DNA of 64,000 nt. It comes from Sinomonas susongensis. GTDB taxonomy: Bacteria > Actinomycetota > Actinomycetes > Actinomycetales > Micrococcaceae. Positions 1-8,729 of the stretch are shown one piece after another. Within the stretch, counting starts at the first letter, position 1. Every line of letters begins with the position of its first letter. The position numbers and the translations under genes were made by a program. The notes beneath the pieces are model-generated. The model had not been told where the DNA came from, searched no databases, and saw only the letters and a list, made by a program, of their open reading frames with translations. Location of the stretch: positions 186,001 to 250,000 of the forward strand of contig NZ_SSNH01000004.1 of NCBI RefSeq assembly GCF_005877005.1, written 5' to 3'.

Positions 1-318
1 GACGTCGTCGGCGATCTGCACAGTCAGCGTCGACGTCTTCGACGTCCCCGCCCAGTTGCCTCCCGTGACCACGCCTGACATGAGGAATTCGAAGCTGGGG
101 TTCGGGCGGTACTTCGTCGGCCACGGCTTGTGGTGGATCACCACCCGTGCGCCCTTGTCCGTGAGCGCTCCGACCATGCGGTGATCCCCAGCGACGGTTA
201 TGGCCGCCGTCCCCCGCTGGTTGTGGCGCGGCGTGGCGCTGACCGACTGCGGGTTGCCGATGAAGCCCTTGAACCCGTACGCCTTGTCGTAGACGGCGAT
301 CTTGAACGGGTTAGGCAT
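1..318 (-). CDS. Phage tail protein, Gp37-like (N-terminal part, cut by window edge)
   Basis: The first 106 codons of a gene that continues left of the window. Its ATG overlaps the stop of the distal tail gene in the string ATGCCTAA, which indicates translational coupling. The N-terminus (IAVYDKAYGFKGFIGNPQSV, then a conserved stretch ending in a VVIHHKP strand and a LMSGVV motif) resembles the siphovirus ReqiPepy6 Gp37-like tail family that follows Dit in many actinophages. Such proteins sit at the tail tip, near the baseplate hub. The assignment rests on position and partial sequence only. Confidence 0.6.
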   Translation of the reverse strand, partial: MPNPFKIAVYDKAYGFKGFIGNPQSVSATPRHNQRGTAAITVAGDHRMVGALTDKGARVVIHHKPWPTKYRPNPSFEFLMSGVVTGGNWAGTSKTSTLTVQIADDV

Positions 319-1240
319 CCTGTCTCCTGCCCCACGCACGGAAGTACTTCGGCGTGTAGGTCGCGGTGATGAACCCCGTTCCGGCGATCGCCAGCGTCAG
401 CGGCACCGCTGCTCCGGGCTGGATGGTCCCGAACTCGGCGCGGGTCAGACGGTCGGTCACGTCGACCCAGTCGAGGAATGCGGCCTGCACCTCCGGGTCG
501 GTGTCGATCACGAGTACTTGCCCTGCGGCAGCTTGGATCGGTGCCACCACGGTCGCGTCCCCAACCCCGACCGTGACCGATGTGAACGGGCCATGCGCCT
601 CCCACACGACGTGGGTTTCCACGTCGCCCGGGTTCGTTGCCTTCGCCGTCGCCAGGGTTGAGCCGGAAGAGACAGAGAACCCCGCCCCCGCGCTCGGAGG
701 CAGGAACGCCCGCATGTCGGCCTGCGCCCACGTGCGGGACACCGGCTCGCCCTCCCAGTAGGGGTGGTCCGCCAGCAGCGTGATACCGTACTTCGCCCAG
801 CCCCGGAACACGGCCTCGGGGTTAGCGTCGTCCACGTCCTTGAGCCTGAGCCCGAGGGAACGCGTCGACCCGTCCGGCGCCTCCACCGTCCACCGGCCCT
901 CGAAGTCCGGGTGCAGGGACGACCAGAACGCGCTATCGCGGTCGATGAACCCCTGCGACCCCTCATCCGAGTACAGGTAGAGCGGCCAGAACGCCTCGCG
1001 GTCGTCCACCCGTGTCCCGCGGTGCCGCGATCCCGCCACGCCCGGAGGCGAGCTCGAATACCGCTCGAACTTCGGGAACGCCAGCCCACGCACACCCGGC
1101 ATCAGGAACAGGCCCGAGCGGGGCGACGTCAGCGCCCACTCGGACCCGTCCCAGCCAGTCCACGACATCCGGAGCCCACGCCAGACCGGTGCCGCCGGCA
1201 CAGGCGGAATGTACGGTGCCCCGTAGATGATCCCGCCCAT
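311..1240 (-). CDS. Distal tail protein (Dit-like minor tail protein)
   Basis: 309 aa, directly downstream of the tape measure gene (17-base gap) and overlapping the next tail gene by 8 bases. It is rich in aromatic residues and beta-strand patterns, as expected for a siphovirus Dit hexamer that joins the tail tube to the baseplate. The N-terminus (MGGIIYGAPYIPP, WTGWDGSEW) and mid-protein stretches such as FWPLYLYSDE are of the kind seen in actinophage minor tail proteins. The function is inferred mainly from position after the tape measure. Confidence 0.75.
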   Translation of the reverse strand: MGGIIYGAPYIPPVPAAPVWRGLRMSWTGWDGSEWALTSPRSGLFLMPGVRGLAFPKFERYSSSPPGVAGSRHRGTRVDDREAFWPLYLYSDEGSQGFIDRDSAFWSSLHPDFEGRWTVEAPDGSTRSLGLRLKDVDDANPEAVFRGWAKYGITLLADHPYWEGEPVSRTWAQADMRAFLPPSAGAGFSVSSGSTLATAKATNPGDVETHVVWEAHGPFTSVTVGVGDATVVAPIQAAAGQVLVIDTDPEVQAAFLDWVDVTDRLTRAEFGTIQPGAAVPLTLAIAGTGFITATYTPKYFRAWGRRQDA

Positions 1241-1257
1241 TCAGCCACCAGCCCCGA

Positions 1258-4200
1258 TCATGCGTAGATCCCTTCCATCGCGAGCGCGTCGCGCCGCCTG
1301 GTCTCCTGCCGGTCGAGCAGCTCGTCCGGGTCGAACCCGAACAGTCCGTTGAAGTTGTTCACGGTCTGCCCGCCGCCGGTCACGGCGCCGTCGAGCGCCG
1401 CGAGCTGCTGCCGGTTGAACACCCACTCGGGGGAGCCCGTACGGTTCAGCACCATCGAAAGCCCCTCCGGCAGCGCCCCGCCCTTGTCGCGGAACAGGTG
1501 CGGGATGCCCTCAGCTGACCCGGTCGAGTTGTCCGGCTTCTTCCCGCCGAAGATCCCCTCGATGAAGTCCGAGACGCCTTGGACGATGTTCTTCGCCACC
1601 CCGCCGATCAGGTCGACGACGAAACCGCCCTGCGGGAACGCCGACTTGAACTGGCCCATGAGCCCGTCGATGATTGCCGCGACCGGGTTGAACCCGCCGC
1701 CACTGCCGCCGCCGGCCTCGCCGCCGCCTGTGAGGTACGGGGTCGGGTCGGTGTAGTTCGGCCAGCCCCCGTGCAGCACCATGTAGTGAAGGTGCGGCCC
1801 GGTCGCCATGCCGGTCTGCCCGACGTACCCGACGGTCTGCCCCGCCCGGACCATGTCGCCGACGTGGGCCGCGAACCGGGACTGGTGCGCGTACCACGTC
1901 TGGAGCCCGTTCGGGTGGTCGATGTGCATCTCGTTTCCGCCCATGTTGTTAGCGCCCCACCCGGCGAACGACACGCGCCCCGGACCCGCCGCGTGGATCG
2001 GCGTACCCTCCGGCGCGGCCATGTCGAGGCCGTTGTGCGCGTCGCCCTTGTACCCCTGAGCGAGCGCCCAATGGTCGAGCGGGGACACGAGCCCACCGGC
2101 CGCGTACCCGTTGAGCGCCGACGCGAGCGCGTACAGGTTGCTCACGCCCGCCTTGGCGGTCTGAGCCTTCGTGAACACGAACTCGCCAGCATGCACGATG
2201 CCCGCCGGCTGGTACTTGTCCCCGTCCCCGGTGTACCCGCCGCCAGCGAATCCGGGAGGCAGGTCGATCAGGCCCAGCTTCTTCGTCCCGAGGAACCCGG
2301 CCACGTCATTGAACGCGTGGATCAGGCCGTCATTGAGGACGGTCTGCACGACGAACTTGATCGGCGCCTTGACGAGATCCTGGATTCCCTTCCAGATGTC
2401 GCCTATGAGCTTCTTGCCCTGCTCGAACGCGTCCGGGATCCGGTGCTGGACGACGTCGGAGATCGTGTCGAACACGGGTTTGATGACGTTCTTCCAAACC
2501 CAGTCGATCGCAGCGCCGATCCCGTCGAACGCTGGCTTGATCGCATTGACGTACAGCCAGTTGAAGACCGCGCCGACGGCGTTGATCGTGTTCTGGACCG
2601 CTTGGAATACCGGAAGGATGACGTTCTGCCACACCCAGTTGATCGCGTTCCCGATCGCATCGAAGACGGGCTTCACGACGTTCGCGTAAAGCCAATTGAA
2701 GATGCCCGGGAGGATCGTGCCGAACCACATGTTCCACGCCGTCACGACGGGATTGATCACATTGTCCGAGACCCACTTGATCGCGTTCCCGATGGCGTCG
2801 AAGACCGGCTTGATGACGTTGGTCTGGAACCACGTGAACATCGCGGGGAGGACGACACCGAACCAGATGTTCCACGCGTCGACGACTGGCTTGATGACGT
2901 TGTCCGAGACCCACGAGATCGCCGCACCGACAGCGTCGAACACCGGCTTGACGACCGAATCATGGAACCACGTGAACACCGCCGCGAGCGTGTCCCGGAT
3001 GAACCCGACCACCGCATTGAAGGTCGGCATCGCAAGGTTGTTCCACCACCACGCAATGGCCGCCCCGATGAGCTGGAACACCGGGTCGAGGATGTCGTTG
3101 TACAGCCATGAGAACCAGCCACCGACAGCCTGCACTGCCGCGATGACGGCATTGAGGATCGGCGATGTGATGTTGTTCCACCACCAGTCGAAAACCGCAG
3201 CGATGCCGTTGAAGACAGGCTCGATCACGGCCGTCTGCAGCCACGTGAAGAACCCGCCGACCTCGTTGACGCCGGTACCGACACCCTCGAACATCGGCTT
3301 GATCACGCTGTTGTAGGCCCAGTCGATGGCCGCGCCGATCGCGTCCCACACGGGCTTGATGACGCTCTCGTAGAGCCACGTGAAGGCGTCGCCGACCCAC
3401 TTGACCGCCGCCTGGAACGCCGGGACCAGCGTGCCCGTGAACCAGTCGCCCACAGCCCGGATCGAGTCCTGGATGAACTGCCAGACGTTCGCGACGATCT
3501 GCTTGCCGAGCTCGGTCTGCGTGAAGAACCACACCAGCCCCGCCACGAGAGCGGAGATGAGCATGATGATCTTCCCGACCGGATTGTTGTTCATCGCCAT
3601 GTTGAGCGCCCACTGCGCCGCCGCCGCGATGCCCTGCGCCCGGGCGAGGCCGATGAACCACAGCGTGCCCTGCACCAGTGTCGAGAGGAAGCCGCTGCCC
3701 GTGAGGAACGACTGCGCCGCGGCCAGCGCCCATGCCTTGGTCGCAGCGACGGCGAGCGCGGCCTGATAGGCGGTGTACGCGCCGACGATGGCCGCGAGCG
3801 CTGTCGTGACAGTGTCGGCGCCGCCAGGAATGTTGTTTATCGCGGAGGCGATACCGTCGATGAGGGGCCCGACGATCTTGAGCGTGGTGTCGAGCAGTGT
3901 GACGGCCGCCGGGAGAAGCGTCGCCGTCAGATCCGCGAGGACCGGTGCCATCTTGTCGAGGACGTCGGCCACCAGCGGCGCGAGCGCTGCGACCAGATCC
4001 GCTGCCACCGGGGCGGCCGTCGTGAGCGCGTCGGCGAGACCCGAGATGAGCTGCACGACAGACGGCAGGACAGCGATCAGGACACCCGACACCGCCGCAA
4101 CGAGAGAGTTCATCGCAAACGCCACCTCGGGAAGGGACGACGCGAGCGCGCCGGCCACCACGGAGCCGAGGCCAGCCAGGGCACCGACGATCGTCGGCAG

Positions 4201-5319
4201 GACCGGAGCGAGCGCCTCGAATGCGAGGTGGATCGGAGACAGCGCATCCCACATGGACGCCAGCCCGGGAAGGATCGGCCCGATCGCCTCGCCAATGCCC
4301 GAGATCAAGGGGCCGATGCCGTTGAAAGCGTCACGGGCGATCTGCCCCGTGCGCTCGAGGAACGCCACCATGCCCGAGGACTGGATCTGCGCGTCGGCGT
4401 TCTGCCAGCCGCCCAGGAATGCGTCGAGCGCGCCCCCGACGTCGCGCCTGAGCCCGGTCACCATCTTGTCGACGAACGGGCCGACCTTCGCCGTCGCGGC
4501 GTCGAGCCCGGAAGTGATCTTGTTGAACACTGGCCCGATCAGCGGGAAGACGTCTTTCAGCAGCGCAGCGCCGAAGCGGGACAGTGCCGCGCCCATGTTC
4601 TTGAACGCGCCCACGGTCGTGTTGCCCGACGCGAGCGCCGCGCCGCCGAGGTTCTCCTTCATGGCGGCGTTGAAGTTCTCGAAGTCGACCTTGCCCTTCG
4701 ACACCATGTCGGAGGCAGCCTGGGCCGTGATCCCGTAGTGCTTGGCGAGGAACTGGAGCACCGGCACACCGCGGGCCTGCAACTGCATCAGGTCGTCGCC
4801 CTGCAGCTTCCCACGGGCCGCGACCGACCCGAAGATCAGGCCCATGTCGGACATCGACGCCCCGGCGATCGTCGCCGTGTCCGCGACCGTCTTGAGGACG
4901 CCCTCGAGCTGCGCCCCCGGCTTGATGCCGGACGCGACGGCCGACGCAGCCACCGTGGCAGCCTCGTCGAGGCCGAACGCCGTCCCCTTCACCGAGGCGA
5001 GCGCGTTGTCCATGATCGCCTTCACGTCCCCGGCAGAGTTGCCGAGGCCGATCAGCTTCGCCTGCGCCTGCTCGATCGCAGACATGCGACCGAAGCCCTT
5101 CACGATCGCGGTCCCGAGAACCCCGGTGATCGCGGCGCCCGCCGCGACCGCACCAGCCTTGAGCGTCTTCGACAGGGCCGCGCCCATCTTCGAACCAGCA
5201 GACTTGCCCGCGCTCTCGCCCGCCGCGTCCGCCGAGCCCGTGAGCTCCTTGGAGATCGCCTTCTGCGCCCCGTCGAAGCTCGGACGGACGAGGATCTCTG
5301 CGACGCCGACGACAGGCAC
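1258..5319 (-). CDS. Tail tape measure protein with M23 peptidase domain
   Basis: 1353 aa, the longest gene of the prophage. It fixes tail length and is ejected with the DNA. Residues 1-560 are Ala/Gly/Leu-rich helical sequence with hydrophobic stretches. Residues about 590-960 contain roughly ten degenerate tryptophan-rich repeats of 35-40 residues around the core VIKPVFDAIGNAI.WV. Residues about 1075-1195 form a LytM/M23 metallopeptidase domain with the zinc motif HNGLD and the catalytic HLHY, which would cleave host peptidoglycan during DNA entry. The start is MPVVGVAEILVRP. The gene lies just downstream of the frameshifted tail chaperones, as usual. Confidence 0.95.
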   Translation of the reverse strand: MPVVGVAEILVRPSFDGAQKAISKELTGSADAAGESAGKSAGSKMGAALSKTLKAGAVAAGAAITGVLGTAIVKGFGRMSAIEQAQAKLIGLGNSAGDVKAIMDNALASVKGTAFGLDEAATVAASAVASGIKPGAQLEGVLKTVADTATIAGASMSDMGLIFGSVAARGKLQGDDLMQLQARGVPVLQFLAKHYGITAQAASDMVSKGKVDFENFNAAMKENLGGAALASGNTTVGAFKNMGAALSRFGAALLKDVFPLIGPVFNKITSGLDAATAKVGPFVDKMVTGLRRDVGGALDAFLGGWQNADAQIQSSGMVAFLERTGQIARDAFNGIGPLISGIGEAIGPILPGLASMWDALSPIHLAFEALAPVLPTIVGALAGLGSVVAGALASSLPEVAFAMNSLVAAVSGVLIAVLPSVVQLISGLADALTTAAPVAADLVAALAPLVADVLDKMAPVLADLTATLLPAAVTLLDTTLKIVGPLIDGIASAINNIPGGADTVTTALAAIVGAYTAYQAALAVAATKAWALAAAQSFLTGSGFLSTLVQGTLWFIGLARAQGIAAAAQWALNMAMNNNPVGKIIMLISALVAGLVWFFTQTELGKQIVANVWQFIQDSIRAVGDWFTGTLVPAFQAAVKWVGDAFTWLYESVIKPVWDAIGAAIDWAYNSVIKPMFEGVGTGVNEVGGFFTWLQTAVIEPVFNGIAAVFDWWWNNITSPILNAVIAAVQAVGGWFSWLYNDILDPVFQLIGAAIAWWWNNLAMPTFNAVVGFIRDTLAAVFTWFHDSVVKPVFDAVGAAISWVSDNVIKPVVDAWNIWFGVVLPAMFTWFQTNVIKPVFDAIGNAIKWVSDNVINPVVTAWNMWFGTILPGIFNWLYANVVKPVFDAIGNAINWVWQNVILPVFQAVQNTINAVGAVFNWLYVNAIKPAFDGIGAAIDWVWKNVIKPVFDTISDVVQHRIPDAFEQGKKLIGDIWKGIQDLVKAPIKFVVQTVLNDGLIHAFNDVAGFLGTKKLGLIDLPPGFAGGGYTGDGDKYQPAGIVHAGEFVFTKAQTAKAGVSNLYALASALNGYAAGGLVSPLDHWALAQGYKGDAHNGLDMAAPEGTPIHAAGPGRVSFAGWGANNMGGNEMHIDHPNGLQTWYAHQSRFAAHVGDMVRAGQTVGYVGQTGMATGPHLHYMVLHGGWPNYTDPTPYLTGGGEAGGGSGGGFNPVAAIIDGLMGQFKSAFPQGGFVVDLIGGVAKNIVQGVSDFIEGIFGGKKPDNSTGSAEGIPHLFRDKGGALPEGLSMVLNRTGSPEWVFNRQQLAALDGAVTGGGQTVNNFNGLFGFDPDELLDRQETRRRDALAMEGIYA

Positions 5320-5333
5320 GGGGCCTCCTATGT

Positions 5334-5809
5334 TCAGATGTCTTCCGGGTCGAACCCGAACTGCTGCACGAACCCCTCGGCCCAGTCGCGCTCGGCCGCT
5401 TCGATTGCCTTGTCGATTGCCGTGCGCGGCCCCGGGAAGGTTGGGATCTCTGGGGCCTTGTTGCCGGTCTGCACGACGGCCGCCTGGTATATCCCGTCGA
5501 GCCGCTGGATGACCTCGCGTAGCAGCACGGCGTGAAGGTCGAATTCAGACACTCTCGGCGCCCACGCGGGCTTCGCCTCGTCGGCCTCCTGCATCCGCAG
5601 GGATGCGAGGTGCGCTGCGGTCTCCGGGTCATCCGCTATGGCCTCGTTGAGCCGGCACGCGGCGGGCAGCATGTCGATCAGCTCGAGCAACGCCACCCAC
5701 CGCCTGCCCGCGTACCATTCCGCGAGATCCACGCCGTACTCCCGGAAAAGGTCGGCGCGGATCTGCGGACGGTATCGGCGGATCAGCTCTCGGAGGCGTT
5801 GCCTTCCCC
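5334..5809 (-). CDS. Tail assembly chaperone, T-extension made by -1 frameshift
   Basis: The reading frame stays open from the slippery site at 5804-5810 to the stop at 5334. It continues in phase with the upstream chaperone only after a -1 shift, giving a 262-residue fusion (6121 to 5334). The extension begins LRELIRRYRPQIRADLF and continues with a DLAEWYAGRRW segment, a typical actinophage GT-chaperone C-terminal sequence. It would bind the tape measure protein while the tube polymerises. An internal GTG at 5732 could start a separate 132-residue product, but no convincing ribosome binding site precedes it, so the fusion is preferred. Confidence 0.85.
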
Positions 5810-6121
5810 CGGCTTGCCGATCGTCCCCTCGTAGTAGGCCATGACCCGCTGCACGATAGCCATGTGCACGCGCAGCGGGATCTTCGCCGCCTTGTACGCC
5901 TCGAAGTCGGCCTCAGAGAGCCACTTCTCGAGGAACCGGAAGTCGCCGCCAGAGCGGATGTCGTCGAGGAATGCGTCGGCCTCGTCTGCGGGCATGTCGA
6001 AGATGTCCGGGAAGGTGACGCGCTTGCCGCCCTTGAGCGCGAGGACGAACGGCTCGGGCTTGGATACCTCCGCTTCGAGGGAAGCGAGGGTCAGGTTGAT
6101 GTTCGGCTTGTCGTTAGCCAT
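5783..6121 (-). CDS. Tail assembly chaperone (G-like, short form)
   Basis: 112 aa, begins MANDKPNINLTLASLEAEV after a strong ribosome binding site (GGAGGAATCACC then ATG). It is the major product of the tail chaperone pair. Ribosomes that slip at 5804-5810 extend it with the T-domain. It lies between the tail tube protein and the tape measure gene, the canonical position. The C-terminus GTIGKPGEGNASES is the part replaced in the frameshifted product. Confidence 0.85.
   Translation of the reverse strand: MANDKPNINLTLASLEAEVSKPEPFVLALKGGKRVTFPDIFDMPADEADAFLDDIRSGGDFRFLEKWLSEADFEAYKAAKIPLRVHMAIVQRVMAYYEGTIGKPGEGNASES
5804..5810 (-). other. Programmed -1 ribosomal frameshift site
   Basis: On the minus strand the heptamer GGGGGAA is read in zero frame as G GGG GAA, eight codons before the end of the short chaperone. 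Slipping back one base gives GGG GGA AGG CAA and joins the open frame that encodes the T-extension. Frameshifting between the two tail chaperones upstream of the tape measure gene is conserved in long-tailed phages. The site was found by reading both frames; its efficiency cannot be judged here. Confidence 0.8.
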
Positions 6122-6148
6122 GGTGATTCCTCCGGGTGTTGAGGTTGG

Positions 6149-6304
6149 TTACTTGGTGGTGGGCTTGGCGTTCTCGGCGTCGGCCTCGCGCACCGCAGCC
6201 GTCTTGGCGCGGTGCTCGGTGAACCCGTCGCGGCGAAGCTCGGCGGCCTCGCGGGGGACGGACGTCTCGATGGTGAGGCCGTCCTTGTTCGTGAACCTTG
6301 GCAT
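6149..6304 (-). CDS. Small phage protein between tail tube and chaperone genes
   Basis: 51 aa, MPRFTNKDGLTIETSVPREA and onward to AENAKPTTK. The ATG is set by the site AAGGAG six bases upstream. Longer in-frame extensions are possible but lack a ribosome binding site and overlap the tail tube gene. The pattern (short beta strands, then P-E-x-A-x-x-L-x-x-x-G-F and a charged tail) recurs in small proteins of actinophage structural modules. The exact role is unknown. Confidence 0.65.
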   Translation of the reverse strand: MPRFTNKDGLTIETSVPREAAELRRDGFTEHRAKTAAVREADAENAKPTTK

Positions 6305-6392
6305 TGGCACTCCTTGGGGATTCCGGGTGTGGATGGAATGCAGTGCGCGCCGCCACACCCGGAGGGCGGCGCGCACCGCAGCTTTGAAGGGG

Positions 6393-7058
6393 TCAGGCCC
6401 CGGCTGTGAAGCCGAGCGCCGTCTTGGCGGCAAGAGCGCCAGTGCCGCCGATGTAGTGGCGGACAGGCGTACCGATCTCGTCGTCTGTGAAGACGTCGAA
6501 CGTGTACGCCTGCTGCACCGGGTCGCCCGTGCCCCACTTCTGGGAATCGGTCGAGGCAAGCTTCGCGACGCCGTAGCCGCGGCCCAGGATCCAGTTGTTC
6601 GCCGCCGGGCCGTCAGAGCCGATCACCAGCAGTCGGTACTCCTGCCCGACGGGAAGGTCAGGCTCGTCGAACACGACCTCGCCTGTCGTCGCCGACTGCG
6701 TGACGGCCGACAGGTCGGTGCCGTATGTCAGCTCGAGCATGTGCTTACGGCCGGTCTCCAGCGCGGTCATCTTGATCTGCCGCGTGACCTCGGTGATGTC
6801 CGAACGGACGGGGGAGGCGTACCCCAGCGCGGAGACATCCTCCTTCTTCACGTCGCGAGAAAATTCGTACCCATCCGGGGTGACGATGCCGACCGGAAGG
6901 TAGCCGGCTGCCTTGAGGTCGATGAGCGTCCCACCAGCCTCGAAGAGGGTTGCGGGGAGCTCAACCGACGTCGGAGCGATAAACGCGAGAGCCTTCTGGA
7001 TCTTGCGGATGAGGTTCCGGTTGTCCGAATCCTGCTGCAGTGTGGCGAAAGTAGGCAT
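6393..7058 (-). CDS. Major tail (tube) protein
   Basis: 221 aa, starting MPTFATLQQDSDNRNLIRKI. Position after the tail terminator gene and before the chaperones is that of the major tail protein, whose hexamers stack to form the tube. The sequence has the mixed beta-strand composition of this family and ends in a small Gly/Ala-rich tail (IGGTGALAAKTALGFTAGA). An AAAGGGG motif precedes the ATG. No frameshift or truncation is seen. Confidence 0.8.
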   Translation of the reverse strand: MPTFATLQQDSDNRNLIRKIQKALAFIAPTSVELPATLFEAGGTLIDLKAAGYLPVGIVTPDGYEFSRDVKKEDVSALGYASPVRSDITEVTRQIKMTALETGRKHMLELTYGTDLSAVTQSATTGEVVFDEPDLPVGQEYRLLVIGSDGPAANNWILGRGYGVAKLASTDSQKWGTGDPVQQAYTFDVFTDDEIGTPVRHYIGGTGALAAKTALGFTAGA

Positions 7059-7115
7059 GGCAATGAACCCCTTTCAGGGCGGAAGTGGTGGTTTTCTCTC
7101 GGACCCCGAGCGGGG

Positions 7116-7523
7116 CTAAAGGACAGGCCGCGACGTGACGAGGAACGTCGCCACAGCCTTGTTGAGGGTGTCGGACGGGTACGGCACGTCGGCCGGGACT
7201 TGGTCCTGCTCGATGCTGTCGAGGAACCCGGACGGGGTTTCGATGTCGTTCCCGATGATCGATGCGCTGATCGATTCGAGCGTGTCGACGGCCTGCTGGC
7301 CCGGCGCGTAGAGCTCGACGGTCGCCCGGTCCACCCGGTCGACGAACCCACGGTTCCCGCCGCCTGTGTAGATCAGCGCCACCGGGAACGGGCCTGCGAG
7401 CGTCCCGTAGTCGTCGGCCGGCAACTGGTACACCGCCCGGACAGGCTTGCCGAGGTGGTTCGCCCCGTCGATCAGGTCGAACAGGCAGTCGCGGACATCA
7501 GGGAAGACGATGGCTTCGATCAC
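7116..7523 (-). CDS. Tail terminator-like protein
   Basis: 135 aa with a GTG start that shares one base with the TAG stop of the upstream gene (TAGTG), so it is probably translated by reinitiation. Its position as the last connector gene before the tail tube matches a tail terminator (gpU-like), which caps the finished tube and joins it to the head. The sequence (MIEAIVFPDVRDCLFDLI, then VELYAPG near the middle) fits small alpha/beta terminator proteins, but the call is mainly positional. Confidence 0.65.
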   Translation of the reverse strand: MIEAIVFPDVRDCLFDLIDGANHLGKPVRAVYQLPADDYGTLAGPFPVALIYTGGGNRGFVDRVDRATVELYAPGQQAVDTLESISASIIGNDIETPSGFLDSIEQDQVPADVPYPSDTLNKAVATFLVTSRPVL

Positions 7524-7909
7524 TAGCGATGCCTCCGATTCCAGTTGTCCGCCTGCTTCTGCGTCGCCATCCGGGTCGAGCCGTCCCGCCGCGTGTAGAC
7601 CACGAGGCTGGCCGCCACCGCGCCGCGGGCACTCATACCCGCCAGCACATTCAGCAGCACCGTGTCCCGCACGTCACGCCAGTCGCGGCGCGCCTCCCAC
7701 ACGACAGCACCGTGTCGGCGCTCATTCGCCCACCCGGCCGTGACCGTCTCCGGCGCGAAGCCGTAGTCGCCCTTGCCAGTCCGGTTCGCCTCCGAAGCCA
7801 TCGCCTGAGCGGCGTCGAGCGTTGCATCACCGATCGCGGAAGAGGTGCCGATCTGACGGAGCCCTGAATCGTCCGCGAGATACACCCGCGACATCCTCCG
7901 AAGCCCCAT
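7523..7909 (-). CDS. Head-tail joining protein, HK97 gp10-like
   Basis: 128 aa starting MGLRRMSRVYLADD at an ATG that overlaps the preceding stop (TGATG). Longer in-frame starts would lie entirely within the upstream gene. It is basic, ends in an RR-rich tail (QADNWNRRHR), and has the length and place of the HK97 gp10/minor capsid family that completes the neck. Confidence comes from order and size rather than a diagnostic motif. Confidence 0.65.
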   Translation of the reverse strand: MGLRRMSRVYLADDSGLRQIGTSSAIGDATLDAAQAMASEANRTGKGDYGFAPETVTAGWANERRHGAVVWEARRDWRDVRDTVLLNVLAGMSARGAVAASLVVYTRRDGSTRMATQKQADNWNRRHR

Positions 7910-8241
7910 CAAGCACGCTCCAATCCGACTTCCCAGCCGTGCGGCCACTCGCCCGGGCGGCCAGTCACCGACCACGTGCCGGCCATCCGGGCACCCTCGG
8001 GCACCTTGATCCGGTCGGACGCCAGGAACACCAGCCCCGGATCCGGATCGTGGTACAGCACCGCCGACGAGTCGAACCCGTTCGTGCGATCCAGCGGCTC
8101 GGCCGTGCCACGCGGGGCCAGAAGGCAGTCAGTCACAGGGATCTCCTGGACCGGGAGCGGATTGCCCTTAGCGTCCCGACCGCCTCCGCGCAGCACGACG
8201 ATGTCGGTGCGCCACGACTTCGGGAACCGTGAGACAGCCAT
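7909..8241 (-). CDS. Head-tail connector (stopper-like)
   Basis: 110 aa, MAVSRFPKSWRTDIVVLRGG. Start and stop overlap both neighbours as TGATG, so four connector genes in a row are translationally coupled. It lies second after the capsid module, where a head-completion or stopper protein is expected. Short beta-strand runs with a PGEWPHGWEVGLERA tail are typical of phage neck proteins. Confidence 0.6.
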   Translation of the reverse strand: MAVSRFPKSWRTDIVVLRGGGRDAKGNPLPVQEIPVTDCLLAPRGTAEPLDRTNGFDSSAVLYHDPDPGLVFLASDRIKVPEGARMAGTWSVTGRPGEWPHGWEVGLERA

Positions 8242-8717
8242 CAGGCGCCCTCGTAGATCGGAGCCCCGGCGATGTCCGCACCGCACGAGCAGTACGTCGC
8301 ACCGAAGTTGATCGAACACCAAGGAAGGTGCTGCACCGTGTACAGGGAGCCGACCTGAGCACCGAATGCCTTCTGCGTGCCGTCCCCGAGCGCCTTGCGC
8401 TCAGCCTTCGTCAGGTAGAAGTCGCCCGAAGGATTGACCGGCGTCATGGTCTGCGAGAACGGGCCGGCCGCCTGCTGGATGCTGGAGTAGCCAGCCTCAG
8501 CACCAGGGACCGGCATCGCCCGGCGGACGACGGCGCACACGATCCGCCGCCGCGTCGCCTCAGCAGCCATAGCCGCGTTCGGCACCGTGTCGAGGATGAA
8601 CTGCGAAGCGTCCTCCAGCAGCACCGTCGCGTGATCGTCGGCCCCGGCCGGGAAGTCGGGCCACCGCTGCTTGAGCTCGTCCAGTGTTGCGAATGGGAAC
8701 GGCGTCACCTCAGCCAT
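8241..8717 (-). CDS. Head-tail adaptor (Gp19/Gp15-like)
   Basis: 158 aa with strong ribosome binding site AAGGAGGTC. The N-terminal half (FATLDELKQRWPDFPAG, VLLEDASQFILDT, RRIVCAVVRRAM) is the helical head-tail adaptor pattern of the phage Gp19/Gp15/Gp42 family, which binds the portal ring. The C-terminal 45 residues are cysteine-rich (WCSINFGATYCSCG), an unusual extension that could bind metal. It is the first connector after the capsid genes. Confidence 0.75.
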   Translation of the reverse strand: MAEVTPFPFATLDELKQRWPDFPAGADDHATVLLEDASQFILDTVPNAAMAAEATRRRIVCAVVRRAMPVPGAEAGYSSIQQAAGPFSQTMTPVNPSGDFYLTKAERKALGDGTQKAFGAQVGSLYTVQHLPWCSINFGATYCSCGADIAGAPIYEGA

Positions 8718-8729
8718 GGCCCGACCTCC

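Noticed and set aside
1579-3111. Long plus-strand open frame inside the tape measure gene
   Set aside because: It is antisense to an intact tape measure protein and has Arg/Asp/Val-rich shadow composition without any domain; high GC alone explains it.
2430-3540. Regular repeats that might be taken for a CRISPR-like array
   Set aside because: The periodicity is that of degenerate protein repeats in a coding frame; there are no identical repeats with unique spacers.
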